From Phallusia fumigata (Eukaryota; Chordata; Ascidiacea; Phlebobranchia; Ascidiidae), in assembly GCA_008931825.1 (NCBI GenBank), contig QXVZ01030574.1, forward strand, positions 948 through 21,286: 20,339 nt of DNA. The letters are read 5' to 3'. Position 1 is the stretch's first letter. Each line of letters begins with the position of its first letter. The position numbers were made by a program, and so were the translations under genes. The notes under the pieces are model-generated. The model did not search any database and was not told the DNA's origin. It saw only the letters and a program-made list of their open reading frames with translations. Shown here piece after piece: positions 1 through 9,747 of the stretch.

Positions 1-393
1 GTTTGAAACTGGTTTTGACCGGTTTTGGCCTCCTACCGAACCTCTAAACCGGTTTAAACCGGAATCGGAAACATAAAATTTTGACTCGATAATCGAAAAA
101 ACACCAATGCTATAGCCTTGCTCATTTTTCGATTTTGGGGGGGTCAAAAAATCGAAGAAAATTCTGGTTTTGTGGCCGTTTTCGGCCTAATATTCTAGTT
201 GAAACTGGTTTTGGCCAGTTTTGGCCGGTTTGGCCTCCTACCGAACCTCTAAACCGGTTTAAACCGGAATCGGAAACATAAAATTTTGACTCGATTTTCG
301 AAAAAACACCAATGCTGCAGCCTTGTCATTGATGGTCAGAATTTCAAAGAAAATTTTGGTTTTGGGGCAAGTATCTCCTTATTATTCCAAGTT
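1..393. repeat. Imperfect tandem repeat, two units of about 195 bp
   Basis: Two consecutive units, about 5-200 and 201-393, both begin with gaaactggttttg and share a long block around cctcctaccgaacctctaaa at 29-48 and 234-253. The second unit carries about 9 extra bases of the internal ttggcc motif, and the right half of the units has diverged. The first unit starts at the window edge, so the array may extend further left. No coding potential is visible. It looks like dispersed or satellite-like repeat DNA. Confidence 0.85.
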
Positions 394-539
394 ACGGCCA
401 AATCTTTATGTAACTAGCTTTGAACTGATGGCGAAATCCCCTGAGGTCTGAAATTTTCCCATATTTAAGCCCCTGTCACCCCCCGAAACCGAAAAGTGGG
501 CAGGGTTATAGGACTTATTATCTTAACGAAACAGGATTG

Positions 540-830
540 TCAAAAATCCGTCGTTGCAAGGAACCAGTCATTGTATCTTGTGCCATTAATTTCACAAAAA
601 TATTTGTTTTCTTCCTCGCCTTTTCGAATGCTTAGATTCCTTGAGTTGAAAACAATCATGCAATATTTCTCTACAGCATTTCGAATATGTGGCTTGTGCT
701 CATCGGATTCGTCATTGAACGTGATTTGTCTAAAACTAACCGCGTAATCCACCACTTGATGGTGTTTTGAGCAAAAAATGTTGTCAATGTTCCAAATTTC
801 TTTTACACTTGTTTGTTGATAACCAACCAA
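540..830 (-). other. Open reading frame with coding-like composition, unrecognised
   Basis: A 96-codon open frame on the minus strand has an amino-acid mix that looks protein-like, with charged residues spread evenly and pieces such as SFRQITFNDESDEHKPH and FCEINGTRYNDWF. I recognise no domain, and no splice partner or promoter is obvious. It could be an isolated exon, a remnant of a mobile element, or chance. It lies just right of the 1-393 repeat. Confidence 0.25.
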
Positions 831-1376
831 TTTCTAATTTCATTTTTGACACGTTTATGGTTTTAAAACTTCTGGATTATAAATTTGGTAATTTGTTTCA
901 TCCCATAACTCTTTGTGTTCAGTCCACAAGGAAGCTGTAAATCTTCGCATTTTTGCCTATTCTGTTTTGGTTTTGTACACTTTAACTTACAGTGCAACTT
1001 ACAATATATGGTTGAAAAGTGTAAAACAAAAAACGGGTTTCTGTGTTGCTTTTCGTACTGTGCTGTCATTATGTGGATTTTGTTTTTACTTAAACTAGTT
1101 GTTTCAGCCCCTTTGTTCCATACACAGTCGATGTACCCTGAACAAACACACAGTGGCGCAAACAACAGAGTAATTTTTATTACCTCGGGACCGGATTGTG
1201 CAAATAAAAAATCCACCAAAACAGGTTATTTATAGCAAGAACGTCACTGGCGTCGCTCGTAACAGCCCGACACTAAAATTCGGGGAAACCACATAAAAGA
1301 AAGTCAAATATGGCGAAATTTTAATGCTCCTGTTACGAGCTTTTACAGGTATCGTCCAATTATATAGATCTACGAA
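831..1376. other. Non-coding stretch, no gene recognised
   Basis: Overlapping short open frames on both strands are of poor composition and cancel each other. An 11-nt inverted repeat is visible: gctcgtaacag at 1255-1265 and ctgttacgagc at 1330-1340. It lies immediately left of the larger inverted repeat at 1377-1634 and may belong to the same foldback-type element. Confidence 0.5.
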
Positions 1377-1634
1377 CAAATAGTTTGCGTGACTGGAGCA
1401 AGAACCAATTGCAGTTTCTCGATGAAGTAACAACTTTCGTTTTCTTTCAGGGAGTTTAATGGGTTTAACTGCATAAGTGGTGATTCCCATTACAATGTGT
1501 GGAGACGGGAAAGCAAGACGCCAAAGCATTAAGTTTTGCTATAATTTTTCAAAATTTTTAACTTAAATTTTTGCTTTAACTTTAATTTCTCGTTTAGTTA
1601 TATTGGTTCTTGCTCCAGTCACGCTAACTATTTG
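1377..1634. repeat. Inverted-repeat (foldback / MITE-like) element
   Basis: The left arm 1377-1408 and right arm 1603-1634 are reverse complements over 32 nt with one mismatch; both contain the core gactggagcaagaaccaa in opposite orientation. The roughly 190 bp between them has no convincing coding frame. Short inverted-repeat elements without a transposase are typical of MITEs. No target-site duplication was established, so the true ends are uncertain. Confidence 0.65.
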
Positions 1635-4266
1635 ATGTGCGTGGACCTTAAAACCAGAAACGTTTACCAAAAAAAGGCAATTTAGTGTAAAACGTTATCA
1701 CAATTTATTGCATCAAATAGTCACAAACAATCGGTACAAATTTGTTTTCATACAACGCACATACCCGCAGTAACTCACACACAGACATTGCACAGTTAAT
1801 GCGTTGTTTGACGCTGATACTTCCAAATGCAAGCTTTACAGACCTGGATTTGTTATGTAGACATTAAAGTTGTTTTAGACAGGAGATAATTATAAATGTT
1901 ATTGCCATTTAAGGCAAAATATTATAGACAGGGTTAGTTAGAACTAAGACATGATAACAATGGCAAACCTGTGGCAAACGAAGGACTTTTTAAAAACACA
2001 CTCAAGCAGTTAATTTTTGCTATTCCACTGGCTTTTGACCGTTACCGCTCCAGTATCATAAACAGCAAGTAAAAAGTGGTTACGACCAGTTATTTACGTC
2101 ACGCGTTTGTTCCCCTTGTTCCACAATGAAGGTTTATGGCCGCGGGAAGTGGAAAGTGGACGGATGTGGTTTAACTGATCTTTTTCGTTTTGCTGAGTCT
2201 TTCTTATCGAGCCATAAACCGTGTTCGGAGTTGCCAACAACAATTTTACGAAAACGCTTTTTACTGCCACGGGTAAAGTTAATGCGAACGTCCTGATCAA
2301 TGCCTTCATAGAAAACGTGAAATGATTTTCAAAAAGACGGTAAAAATGTCCAACTTGCAATCAAAGAAACAAAATAAAAACTGCATTTTAAACACGAAGT
2401 CTAAGAAATTTCTGCAGGGACATTGAAATATTTTTTGTGCAAACTGTTTAAAGCCCTCATAATGATATCAACGCAAGGTTGAATGGAGTCTAAAAATTGA
2501 TTTTAAAGTTTATAAATGAACTTCACTACATACTGAAACAAAATTTATTTTAAATGGGGAATCTGAAAATATATTTTGGTAAGTTCTTTTGCATGGTGAC
2601 AGGGCTGTGTAAAGCATTGCCATCATCACATGTGTGGCCGTGGTTGAATACAGGATTTGTGCACAGATAACGTGTTTGAGAAAAATACGGTTTACCCTGG
2701 TTATAACCAGCGACATGGACTCAGTTATTTTAATGTCAGGTTATTAGCCTAGCAAGTTTTAATTCAGTTTTATGCACAATCTAGGCTATCAAGCGACACG
2801 GTCACATGGAAATAAAATGAAGAAAACCATTAAAAACGACAACTTGATAAAAAAACACTTAACAGGGTTTGGCGATTCCACTTTTGAAACACTTGGAAAC
2901 AGAAACCGCTCGTAATATCTTCTTCAAAGGAGATTTGTTTAATGATAAAGTGAAAGTATTTTGGCATGTTGCTTAGTCATCTAACTGGATCGTCGCCGTT
3001 ATTGTCCCAACGTCGTAAAACGAAGTAAAACGCTAAAACGACCGCCCACCGCTCTTTGACGTCAGAGTAATATTTGCACTCCTGTGTCACAACAAAGATT
3101 TGTGGTAACGGGAATCGGAAAGTTGTAGAGTACATTTCGACAACGACAACTTTCGCTTTATTTTACTATTGATGTATAAATCAAAATGAAAGTTGCTCAC
3201 ACTAAACTCCTTAACCCGACAGGAAAAATTTGAAATTACATACCTACAGTTTGAAGGATAAAAACGAATTAAACAACGAATATTTAATAGTTTTGTAAAG
3301 AAAAATTTAATTTGAAATACGAATCTGTTTAAGCACAACGAATTAAAAGCCAAAATTTATTGCATGACGAATAAATTGTACAATATATATTGCAGATAAC
3401 AAGCAAATAAACAAGTCGTTGATATGGTTAATGACAATAAAATCTTTCGCATGTACATGTCGCACAAGGCAAAAAAACGATAAACCGCTTACAAAACACG
3501 CTGTCGCTAGAAGCATCAAGAGAGCATAATAAACAAAAAGCAAAAAGCCAACGTTTGACGTCAAAGTACTTTACATGTCGCAACTGTGAAATTCTGGTGA
3601 TGGGAATTTAAAAGAGAACGTTCAGTTTGGGAAGCATATCGTTTACTGTCTTCCAAAACCACACACGAGGTAAGGATACGTCTGGACTGAACTTTATGTG
3701 GTTACCATTTTCTAACAGAAAAACGATAACACCAATTTTGAAACAGAAAACATGAAAACAAAAAGTTATTTTTCTAAAGTACTGTCAATTTGTGGTTTCT
3801 GCTTTAACTTTAAAGGTTTCAAAACTATTTATATATTATACACAGACCACGTACGCTAAACAACAGATGCAAGCTAATTTTTACTATCTCTTGACCGAAT
3901 CTGACAATAAATTACGGGGACAACAATATTACGATTTTTAAGCAACACAACACAAAACATTTATTAAAGCAATGCAAAAAAATCGCTAAGTCTCCAATAA
4001 CTGTCGATCTTAAATGTAAATGGTGTAATGTAAAGCACAACCTGAAAAAGTTGTAAGTCATTCGTTGTAGGTATCTACACCGATATCCATTTGAAGTAGT
4101 ACAACAAATATTTTGAAAAGCAAACCCACAATAAATGCAAAAAACTATTCAATCTTTTTTACAGTGTGGGAAATTTGGGAAAATCAAAGGAGTACAGGCA
4201 CCATTAAAACAACACAATGCAAAGTAATTTATTTTATGTCTGGTTTGATATAAATGTTTCTTGTGC
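1635..4266. other. Intergenic DNA, no gene recognised; weak dispersed similarities
   Basis: No exon with a convincing domain was found on either strand. Three segments look distantly alike, each starting with an acgtca core and followed 30-50 bp later by a tgg/gggaa-type motif: about 2095-2160, 3058-3130 and 3554-3615. They may be old copies of one short interspersed element. The hydrophobic minus-strand frame at 3343-3564 matches nothing I know. Confidence 0.4.
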
Positions 4267-4272
4267 TTTATT
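4267..4272 (-). promoter_or_regulatory. Candidate polyadenylation signal of gene A
   Basis: TTTATT on the plus strand reads AATAAA on the minus strand, about 270 nt downstream of the gene A stop codon. A second match lies at 4228-4233. Either could serve; neither is proven. Confidence 0.35.
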
Positions 4273-4541
4273 AGCTAAATTTTTGAGAAATGTCAAGAGG
4301 GTGCAAGCAAAAACTAAGCTGTCCTGAAACCATTTTTTACATGTCAAACAATTCGTTTGTGCTTTTCTGTTATAAATTCGTTGGTTTACTTATGGTCGTC
4401 TGTTATATGCACTTTTGATTAAACACATGACAAAAAAAGTTCGAAGTTCACACGTGTCATATTTACTCCAAATCTTGAGACGTAGTTTAATTGGCGGATG
4501 ATGGTCACATGTTTGGTGGATCTGCGGCAAACAAAAAATGC

Positions 4542-5706
4542 TTACTCAGGTTTGCAAACAGTTGTGTGGGCAACAAACTTACTCTCAGGTTTTAAAATTG
4601 GTTTCTTTCTAATAGGAGGCTTCGGTGGCTTCTTTTTGGAGATGTTCTCGGAGGAAACTACATACCAAAAAAACATGCGTAAATAAAGGCAACAAGAGAA
4701 ACACGAGCATACAATCTTATGTATATTGTTTAAAAATTGCTTTTTTTGTTAAGTTATTTTGATGATATTTGGAAAACTACTACGTTTATTACATTTTAAA
4801 ACTCACCTTCCGTTGCCCGCTTTTTCGGTTTATCAACTTGTGCATAGGTGTCTCCGTTTAATGCAGAAGTTTGGTAAGATTCGCTGTACAGTGGGTTCAA
4901 CTTTTCCTCCTTTTCACTCGTAGATGACAAACTAATTGAATGTAAATCAGACTTCAGGACAGGGTAGGAACCGTACAATGGATTTTGCTTCTCTTCTTTT
5001 TCGTCTGAAGAAAATTCTGTTTATAAGCGTTGCTCGATTTTACCAAAATGTTGAAATAGCCTTACTTTTTGTTTTCTTAGCTAAGTTTACTTGAGCGTAA
5101 ACATCTCCGCTTTCTGCACTCTCTTGCACAGGCGAGTACAGTGGGTTAACCCGGTCTTCCTTCTCGGCTGTAAATAGGATCTGAAGGTCAGTTTTTCCAC
5201 ATAACGTACATTAATATTTCATTATTCCACATTTTGTACATTACAACTAAAAACTTCTTCGAATGAAGGCAAAACTTAATTGTACCTGATTCAGTCTTGT
5301 CGGCAAACGCATTTTGGATCGCATCAGGATCACTGAAGTCGCCATATAGTGGGTTTACCTTCTCTTCTTTAACCGAATCTAATAAATATGGTTTCTCAAC
5401 AAACAACAAAATATAAACAGAATAAAAAAAGGTAAATTTTGTTTTGATACTTTTCGTTGTTTTCTGTTTAAAATCCACTGTCGCGTATTCGTCCTGTGAA
5501 CTCGCTACTGCTTCATCTGAAAGCAAAATAATTTAAACTAAATAGCTCATCTCACAAACCAAAACTGTGTGTCAATATCAGACATATTTAAAACTGAAAA
5601 AAGATTTATGTAAACTTTAACTGCATAATTCTACATCTGTTAATGAATTTACCTTCATTGGAAGGGCTTTGCATATTGCCATTCCTTTCATTTCGGATTG
5701 TGGGCA
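4542..5706 (-). other. Gene A exons 12-17: cytoplasmic tail with repeated tyrosine modules
   Basis: Six small phase-1 exons. Exon 13 has EYATV. Exon 14 has EEKVNPLY. Exon 15 has EDRVNPLY and VYAQV. Exon 16 has EEKQNPLY, EEKLNPLY and TYAQV. Exon 17 ends with a Lys/Pro-rich stretch (KKKPPKPPIRKKP) that contains PxxP. NPxY motifs are known to bind PTB domains and clathrin adaptors; pYxxV can recruit SH2 proteins. In exon 14 the place of the second tyrosine holds Phe (NAFADK). The tail therefore suits signalling and/or endocytosis, which is inference from motifs. Confidence 0.8.
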
Positions 5707-8700
5707 CTAACGAAAAAAATGTTAGGTGATGCAGTTCAATACGTTTTCTATAATTTTTAAAACATACCCACCCGAGCTCTTAAGCAAACGTCTTTTTCGT
5801 AGAAACAAAAACGATGCGACAAGTATAACAACAAAAAGTATGGCTCCCACCACACTAATTCCAACGATAAGAGCGGTTTGGTTTGATATCTGGTTTCCCA
5901 AAGGGTTATTTGATATTATAAACGTGATTTCTAGATTTTCATCAGGAAAGCTGGAGCTCATAATCGTCATTTTAATCTTTTCGTCACCGCCGCTGTTGTT
6001 TTTAGATTGTTGGTCCTGGAAAGGTGGTTGTCAAATCCAAAAGTATGTTTTAGACTCCGTAAGAGTTTATTGAAAACAACAACAACATTCAACACATGCC
6101 ATGGTGTACTGTAAAAGACAATTAAGGACTTACTCCCAAATTCAAGTAAAATGTTTGTAACGTGGCGTCGTTCGAATCGCTTTGAAACTGGCACGAATTG
6201 CAAATAAATTTATCTTCTGAACCGTCTCTTGACAAGAAGTAGTTTTGGGTTAAAGGATTTGAAGCGAATGTTACGAAGCAATTTCCCGTCGTAACATCTG
6301 TCCAGTTGCATCTTGTGTAGCTATCTGTCTCTTGTGGGGGGTCTAAAAGTGATAACGTTAGCAACCCTTGTAATCCAACACATTTTATCCTAAAAACTCA
6401 CACGTCACGTTCAGAAATAGCTTATTTGTGTAACTCCCAAATACGTCCTGTGTTCGGCAAATATAGTCTCCCAAATGAAATCTTGTTAAGTTAGACAGAA
6501 ATAGATTAGGACTGTTAAGATCAACATTCCTTTGGTAAGGTATAGTCCACGTGAATTGTGTGTCGAGCTCTTGATAATAAGGAATGATGCAGCTCATTGA
6601 AATGTCGTTTCCATTTCGAATGGATTCGCTAGGTTGAGAACTTGTTTCGACACTGGAATTTCCTGCAGATTTTAAACAATCATAAAAATAAACATACAAT
6701 TACGTATAAAATAAACTTAACATACTGTCATACAAGACCACAATGTCCATGGTTGGGCTGCTTGTATTTCCAACTTTGTTACTTGCAATGCACTTAGCTG
6801 TGGATGTTTTATTCAAATAAATGGTCTTAGAACAAGAAATCCCATCGGTACTTATGACACTTTCATTAATTTGAATAAAACATATTGGTTTAGGATTTGC
6901 ATCATCGGGATAACAGTTAACTGTCACATTCTGATCACGTTGTAAAAATATTTGTGATTTAGTATTTGTTGAAATTCCGCTTGTAGTTGTATTAACCGTG
7001 ACACTGGAAGCATTCCCTGAAAAATAAATAATGGTTTTACCGCTTCATAACGTTACCTTTTATTCGACAGAAATACAGCAATAGGTAACGATTTGAAACA
7101 TCAGGCGATTACCCCACTCTGTATGTACGTAGGTTTGGTAACGATGGACGCTTTGTAAGCATTACTTTTGTTTTGTCTACTGTTAAACTCACATAAAACA
7201 TCGACGTACACGTTTGCTTCACCGACGTCAAAAGCATCGTTTGTTGTACAAGTGTAATTTCCACGGTCTGCTTTTGTTGTCTCAGAAATTCTTAAGTTGC
7301 TTTGGTAAAATTCTGTTCTTTGTTTATTTGGAACAACCCATTGAAATATTGTGTTTAATTCATCTTGGTAAGCAATGCTGCATTGCAAGTTAACACTGTC
7401 GCCTAATATCAATTCGACGCTATTTTGCTGGTGATTAATAAACGCGGTTCCTGTGAACAAAACGCAATTTCTGTAATAGATTTAGATCAAAAAGCAAATT
7501 AAACTACCACTTACTTTTTCCAGTAACCGTAAATGTGTTTGCGCTACTATTTGTTGCTCCAAGTAGATTCGACGCGCTGCACAAAACTGCAGAGAGGTTG
7601 CTTACATGGATATCTGTGTTGCAGGTATCGTAGATGACAGATTCGTGTGTTTGGTTCAAATAAACCCAGGAACAAGTAGCATTTGGATTGGCTGAGTTTT
7701 CACATTTAATGCTCAGTGTTTCTGGCCAGTGCAATAAAAATCTGTCAGACAACTCAGCAATGTTTGAGTTAAATGGAACTGCGACTGATACTGATTTTGG
7801 TTTGTCTGTCAAAAAATCACGTAATAAATTATAAAGTGCTTAACTTTCATTGGTCACTTTACAACCATTTAACATGTGATTAGCTTACATTGTACAATCA
7901 AGATTGTTGTATTAGATTCAAGTTGTGTTCCAGCAACAGTAATGCTACACCACATAGTTTCTCCGTTGTAGGATGAATCAAGTTGAAAATTATTATCTAC
8001 TGGCTGAAAAAAATTTACTTTCTATTTTATCGCAAGTCATATTGAATACTTTTTACCTGTCCATTTTTAAAATACATCGCGGATATTTGAGGTTTTGTGG
8101 AATTTCCTTCCAAAGAACATTGCAAGTCAACATTGTCCGATTCATTGTACGATGGTTGAAGGTTTTGTAATGAGGCTGTAAATGAATTTAACCTTTTTTT
8201 AATACACAGTTTATTTCATTGCTTTAAATTAAAAGGTTTGTAACATGCTTAAAAGTAGGATTTTAGTGTGTAGGAAGAGGAGTTTTTGTGCACACTTTCT
8301 TTTTGCTTATTGATTTTCCAGCAAATTTTTAGTTTCCTAAAGTACATAATGTGCCACCACTAATAGAATTTCCCAAATTTATTTTAATCCCAACAAATGA
8401 TCCGTTTTTGTGTGGTGTTGCAGAAACATTCCAAAAAACAAACATTTAAACCCTTCTAGGGTTTTTATTTCCATTTAACCAACATTTTTACCGAACCAAC
8501 ACTCAGGATTTCCTTGTCCAACCCACGAACTTGAAATATCACAAGTCATTGGAAAATTGTTTTGTGGATTTCCATCAACAAACAAAGTCGTGTTGTGTTC
8601 ACAAGTAAAGTCTGATGTATTGTTGTACTTTGCACCGTGTATACATCCAAGTTGCCTGTTGCAATATCCATCACAATCTAAAAAAAGTTATTGGGAGGCT

Positions 8701-9200
8701 GTAACTAGCGTTTTTGGGGTTTCCAAAAGTATGTAATATACCTTGTATAAAAACAGAAGAGGTTGCATTTTCTCCTTTTTCTACAAACAAAAACTTAAAA
8801 TGCAAATCATCAGATACTTGAGAAACTGATAATGTAAATGAATTTGAACTTGAACTACATTTCAAAGTGGCTTGTAAATTGTATGTGTTGCTAAAATTGC
8901 AAGGAGAATTGGTAAAGAGGCAACATCCACTCTGAGATACAACTCCTATATTTGAACTGTTGACTTCAATGTTTATGATATTAATAGAATCATCATATTT
9001 GACTGTCATGTTTAGATTGGTGACGTCGAAAGTTGTACAGTTGATATTGCCAACTGTCGAGTCTGTTGTTTCACAAATGACTTTTCCTGCAAAGCACCAA
9101 TATTTACTTTTGTGGCTTACAAACCTAAGATATGATATTTACCTTGAATTGCAGCAAAACCCGTAGCAGAAAGAAACAAAACAAAGTAAGACATAACCAT
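4542..9200 (-). CDS. Gene A: Ig/CCP type I receptor with NPLY and YAxV tail (17 exons)
   Basis: Exons read on the minus strand: 9200-9143, 9086-8742, 8677-8492, 8175-8057, 8003-7889, 7805-7515, 7450-7193, 7016-6726, 6662-6402, 6342-6134, 6015-5772, 5706-5653, 5516-5451, 5378-5286, 5167-5066, 5004-4807, 4657-4542. They sum to 3006 nt, about 1001 residues, with no internal stop and GT-AG junctions throughout. Every intron is phase 1 except those after exons 4 and 10 (phase 0). The start ATG at 9200 opens a signal peptide (MVMSYFVLFLSATGFAA). Order: six-Cys N-terminal domain (about 20-134), CCP-like module (135-196), five Ig-like domains (197-641), membrane-proximal beta domain (642-757), transmembrane helix (about 759-783, then RKRR), and cytoplasmic tail to 1001. 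It should sit at the cell surface and signal through tyrosine motifs. The last exon is supported by its gene D counterpart. The gene family name is unknown to me; the exon model is from reading, not transcripts. Confidence 0.85.
5772..6342 (-). other. Gene A exons 10-11: membrane-proximal domain and transmembrane segment
   Basis: Exon 10 (6342-6134) and exon 11 (6015-5772) join in phase 0. The domain has cysteines in RCNW, GNCF and ICNSCQF and ends in EITFIISNNPLGN, which recalls the last strand of a fibronectin type III fold; that assignment is tentative. The hydrophobic run ALIVGISVVGAILFVV continues to FLFL and is followed by RKRR, the expected stop-transfer signal. The donor at 5771 (GTGGGT) was chosen over the GTATGT four bases on because only it keeps the next exon open. 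Confidence 0.8.
6402..6662 (-). other. Gene A exon 9: Ig domain, type B'
   Basis: Ig pattern MSCIIPY, FTWTIPY, LGDYICRTQD in an 87-codon exon; it resembles exon 7 in the C.I.Y..EL.T.F.W..P core. No counterpart exists in gene C. Confidence 0.82.
6726..7016 (-). other. Gene A exon 8: Ig-like domain, type A'
   Basis: It has the same 97-codon length as exon 6 and shares the pattern ANPxxxC...SVI...C...CxASNxxGxT. The C-strand Trp is replaced by Phe (ICFIQIN). The corresponding exon of gene C is broken partway through. Confidence 0.78.
7193..7450 (-). other. Gene A exon 7: Ig domain, type B
   Basis: A textbook Ig pattern: LQCSIAY, then FQWVVP, then RGNYTCTTND, in one 86-codon symmetric exon. By eye the gene C copy (13953-13696) differs at only 17 of 86 positions, the highest similarity between the two paralogues. 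Exon 9 is a more distant relative. Confidence 0.88.
7515..7805 (-). other. Gene A exon 6: Ig-like domain, type A
   Basis: One 97-codon symmetric exon holds the Ig cysteines (LSIKCENSANP and VLCSASNLLG), a C-strand Trp (CSWVYLNQT) and an extra Cys pair. It is homologous to exon 8 and to gene C exon 6. It carries many NxS/T sites. Confidence 0.8.
7889..8175 (-). other. Gene A exons 4-5: first Ig-like domain, split by a phase-0 intron
   Basis: Exon 4 (8175-8057) carries the B-strand Cys (VDLQCSLEGN), and exon 5 (8003-7889) the F-strand Cys (NGETMWCSITV). The usual C-strand Trp is replaced (SAMYFKNG). Gene C has the same split with identical exon lengths of 119 and 115 nt. Confidence 0.75.
8492..8677 (-). 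other. Gene A exon 3: CCP/sushi-like module
   Basis: The exon encodes a CxxxC pair (CDGYC), then a sushi-type pattern: Cys, FTC, MTC, SSSW and PEC, which matches the Cys1-Cys2-Cys3-Trp-Cys4 order of complement-control modules. The extra CxxxC pair at the front is unusual. Gene C repeats it as CVGYC. It is a single symmetric 1-1 phase exon, as is normal for CCP modules. Confidence 0.7.
8742..9086 (-). other. Gene A exon 2: cysteine-rich N-terminal ectodomain
   Basis: This 115-codon exon starts three codons before the first Cys (GKVICETTD) and has six cysteines, including an adjacent pair (SGCCLF), and several N-glycosylation sequons. Alternating hydrophobic strands suggest a beta-sandwich. 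I do not recognise a named family. The gene C counterpart at 15736-15389 keeps all six cysteines but only about a third of the other residues, so this is the most divergent part of the two receptors. Confidence 0.75.
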
Positions 9201-9747
9201 CTTAGCTCGAGTGCAGTATGTAGCAACCTACTGTGACAGTTCGTAATGATTGCACGAAGCTCTATTTAGTCGCGACAAATGCTCAAACAAAACCTTTTTT
9301 TCCGACGTTGGTCAAATGCCAAAAGCAGCGCAGGTGATTTAGTTTGTGTTAGGCGTTTGTCAATTGCGTGCTGTAAGTGAAGGTGCAGTTGTGGACATAA
9401 ATAAGTGCCAGATGAAAAACTGTAACAGTACTTGGCTTATTTGTAATTCGTCATTTTGTCTTTTAAGAGTTAAACTTTTGTTATTTTTGAAATGTATCGC
9501 TCTATTATTACAAGCATAGCTGTAGTTAAATTTTCTTAGACACTTGATATGTTTTACTGATTATCTTACACAAATCTCACTCATGGCAGATTGCACAGAA
9601 TGTTTTGTATTGCAGCGTAGTTGACAAAGGGTATGTAATATTGTTTTGTTTTCCTAGCTGGTGGAGTTCTTACCTGTATGTTTCAAAAGACGACTTACTT
9701 TATTAGACAGCTAAACATTCTTTTTAGGTTTATTTGAAATTTAGGTG
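9201..9747. promoter_or_regulatory. Head-to-head intergenic region of genes A and B
   Basis: Only 547 bp separate the start codons of the divergent genes A (minus) and B (plus), so both promoters must lie here or in first-exon flanks. A TAAATA-like box is present on the minus strand near 9264-9270, about 65 nt before the gene A ATG. No coding frame was seen. Shared regulation of the two genes is possible but not shown. Confidence 0.5.
9272..9300 (-). promoter_or_regulatory. Upstream block shared by genes A and C
   Basis: The plus-strand text gcgacaaatgctcaaacaaa then acctttttt matches gcgacaagcatagcaaaacc then tttttt at 15913-15938, upstream of gene C. The distance to the ATG is similar (about 72 and 62 nt). 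It may be a core promoter or 5' UTR element, or simply residual duplication. Confidence 0.4.

Noticed and set aside
3343..3564. Hydrophobic minus-strand frame as a membrane protein or GPCR fragment
   Set aside because: No conserved receptor motif, no splice partners, and AT-rich DNA easily yields hydrophobic frames.
5188..5526. A continuous 112-codon minus-strand protein
   Set aside because: It is exons 13 and 14 of gene A plus read-through introns; splice sites and gene A phasing explain it better.
4542..5706. Calling the YAxV sites canonical ITIMs
   Set aside because: The -2 position is Asp rather than I/V/L/S (DEYATV, DVYAQV, DTYAQV), so they are only ITIM-like; inhibitory function cannot be claimed.
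8449..8465. aaaccc-ttcta-gggttt hairpin as a terminator or regulatory RNA
   Set aside because: A 6-bp stem inside gene A intron 3 is expected by chance in a window of this size.
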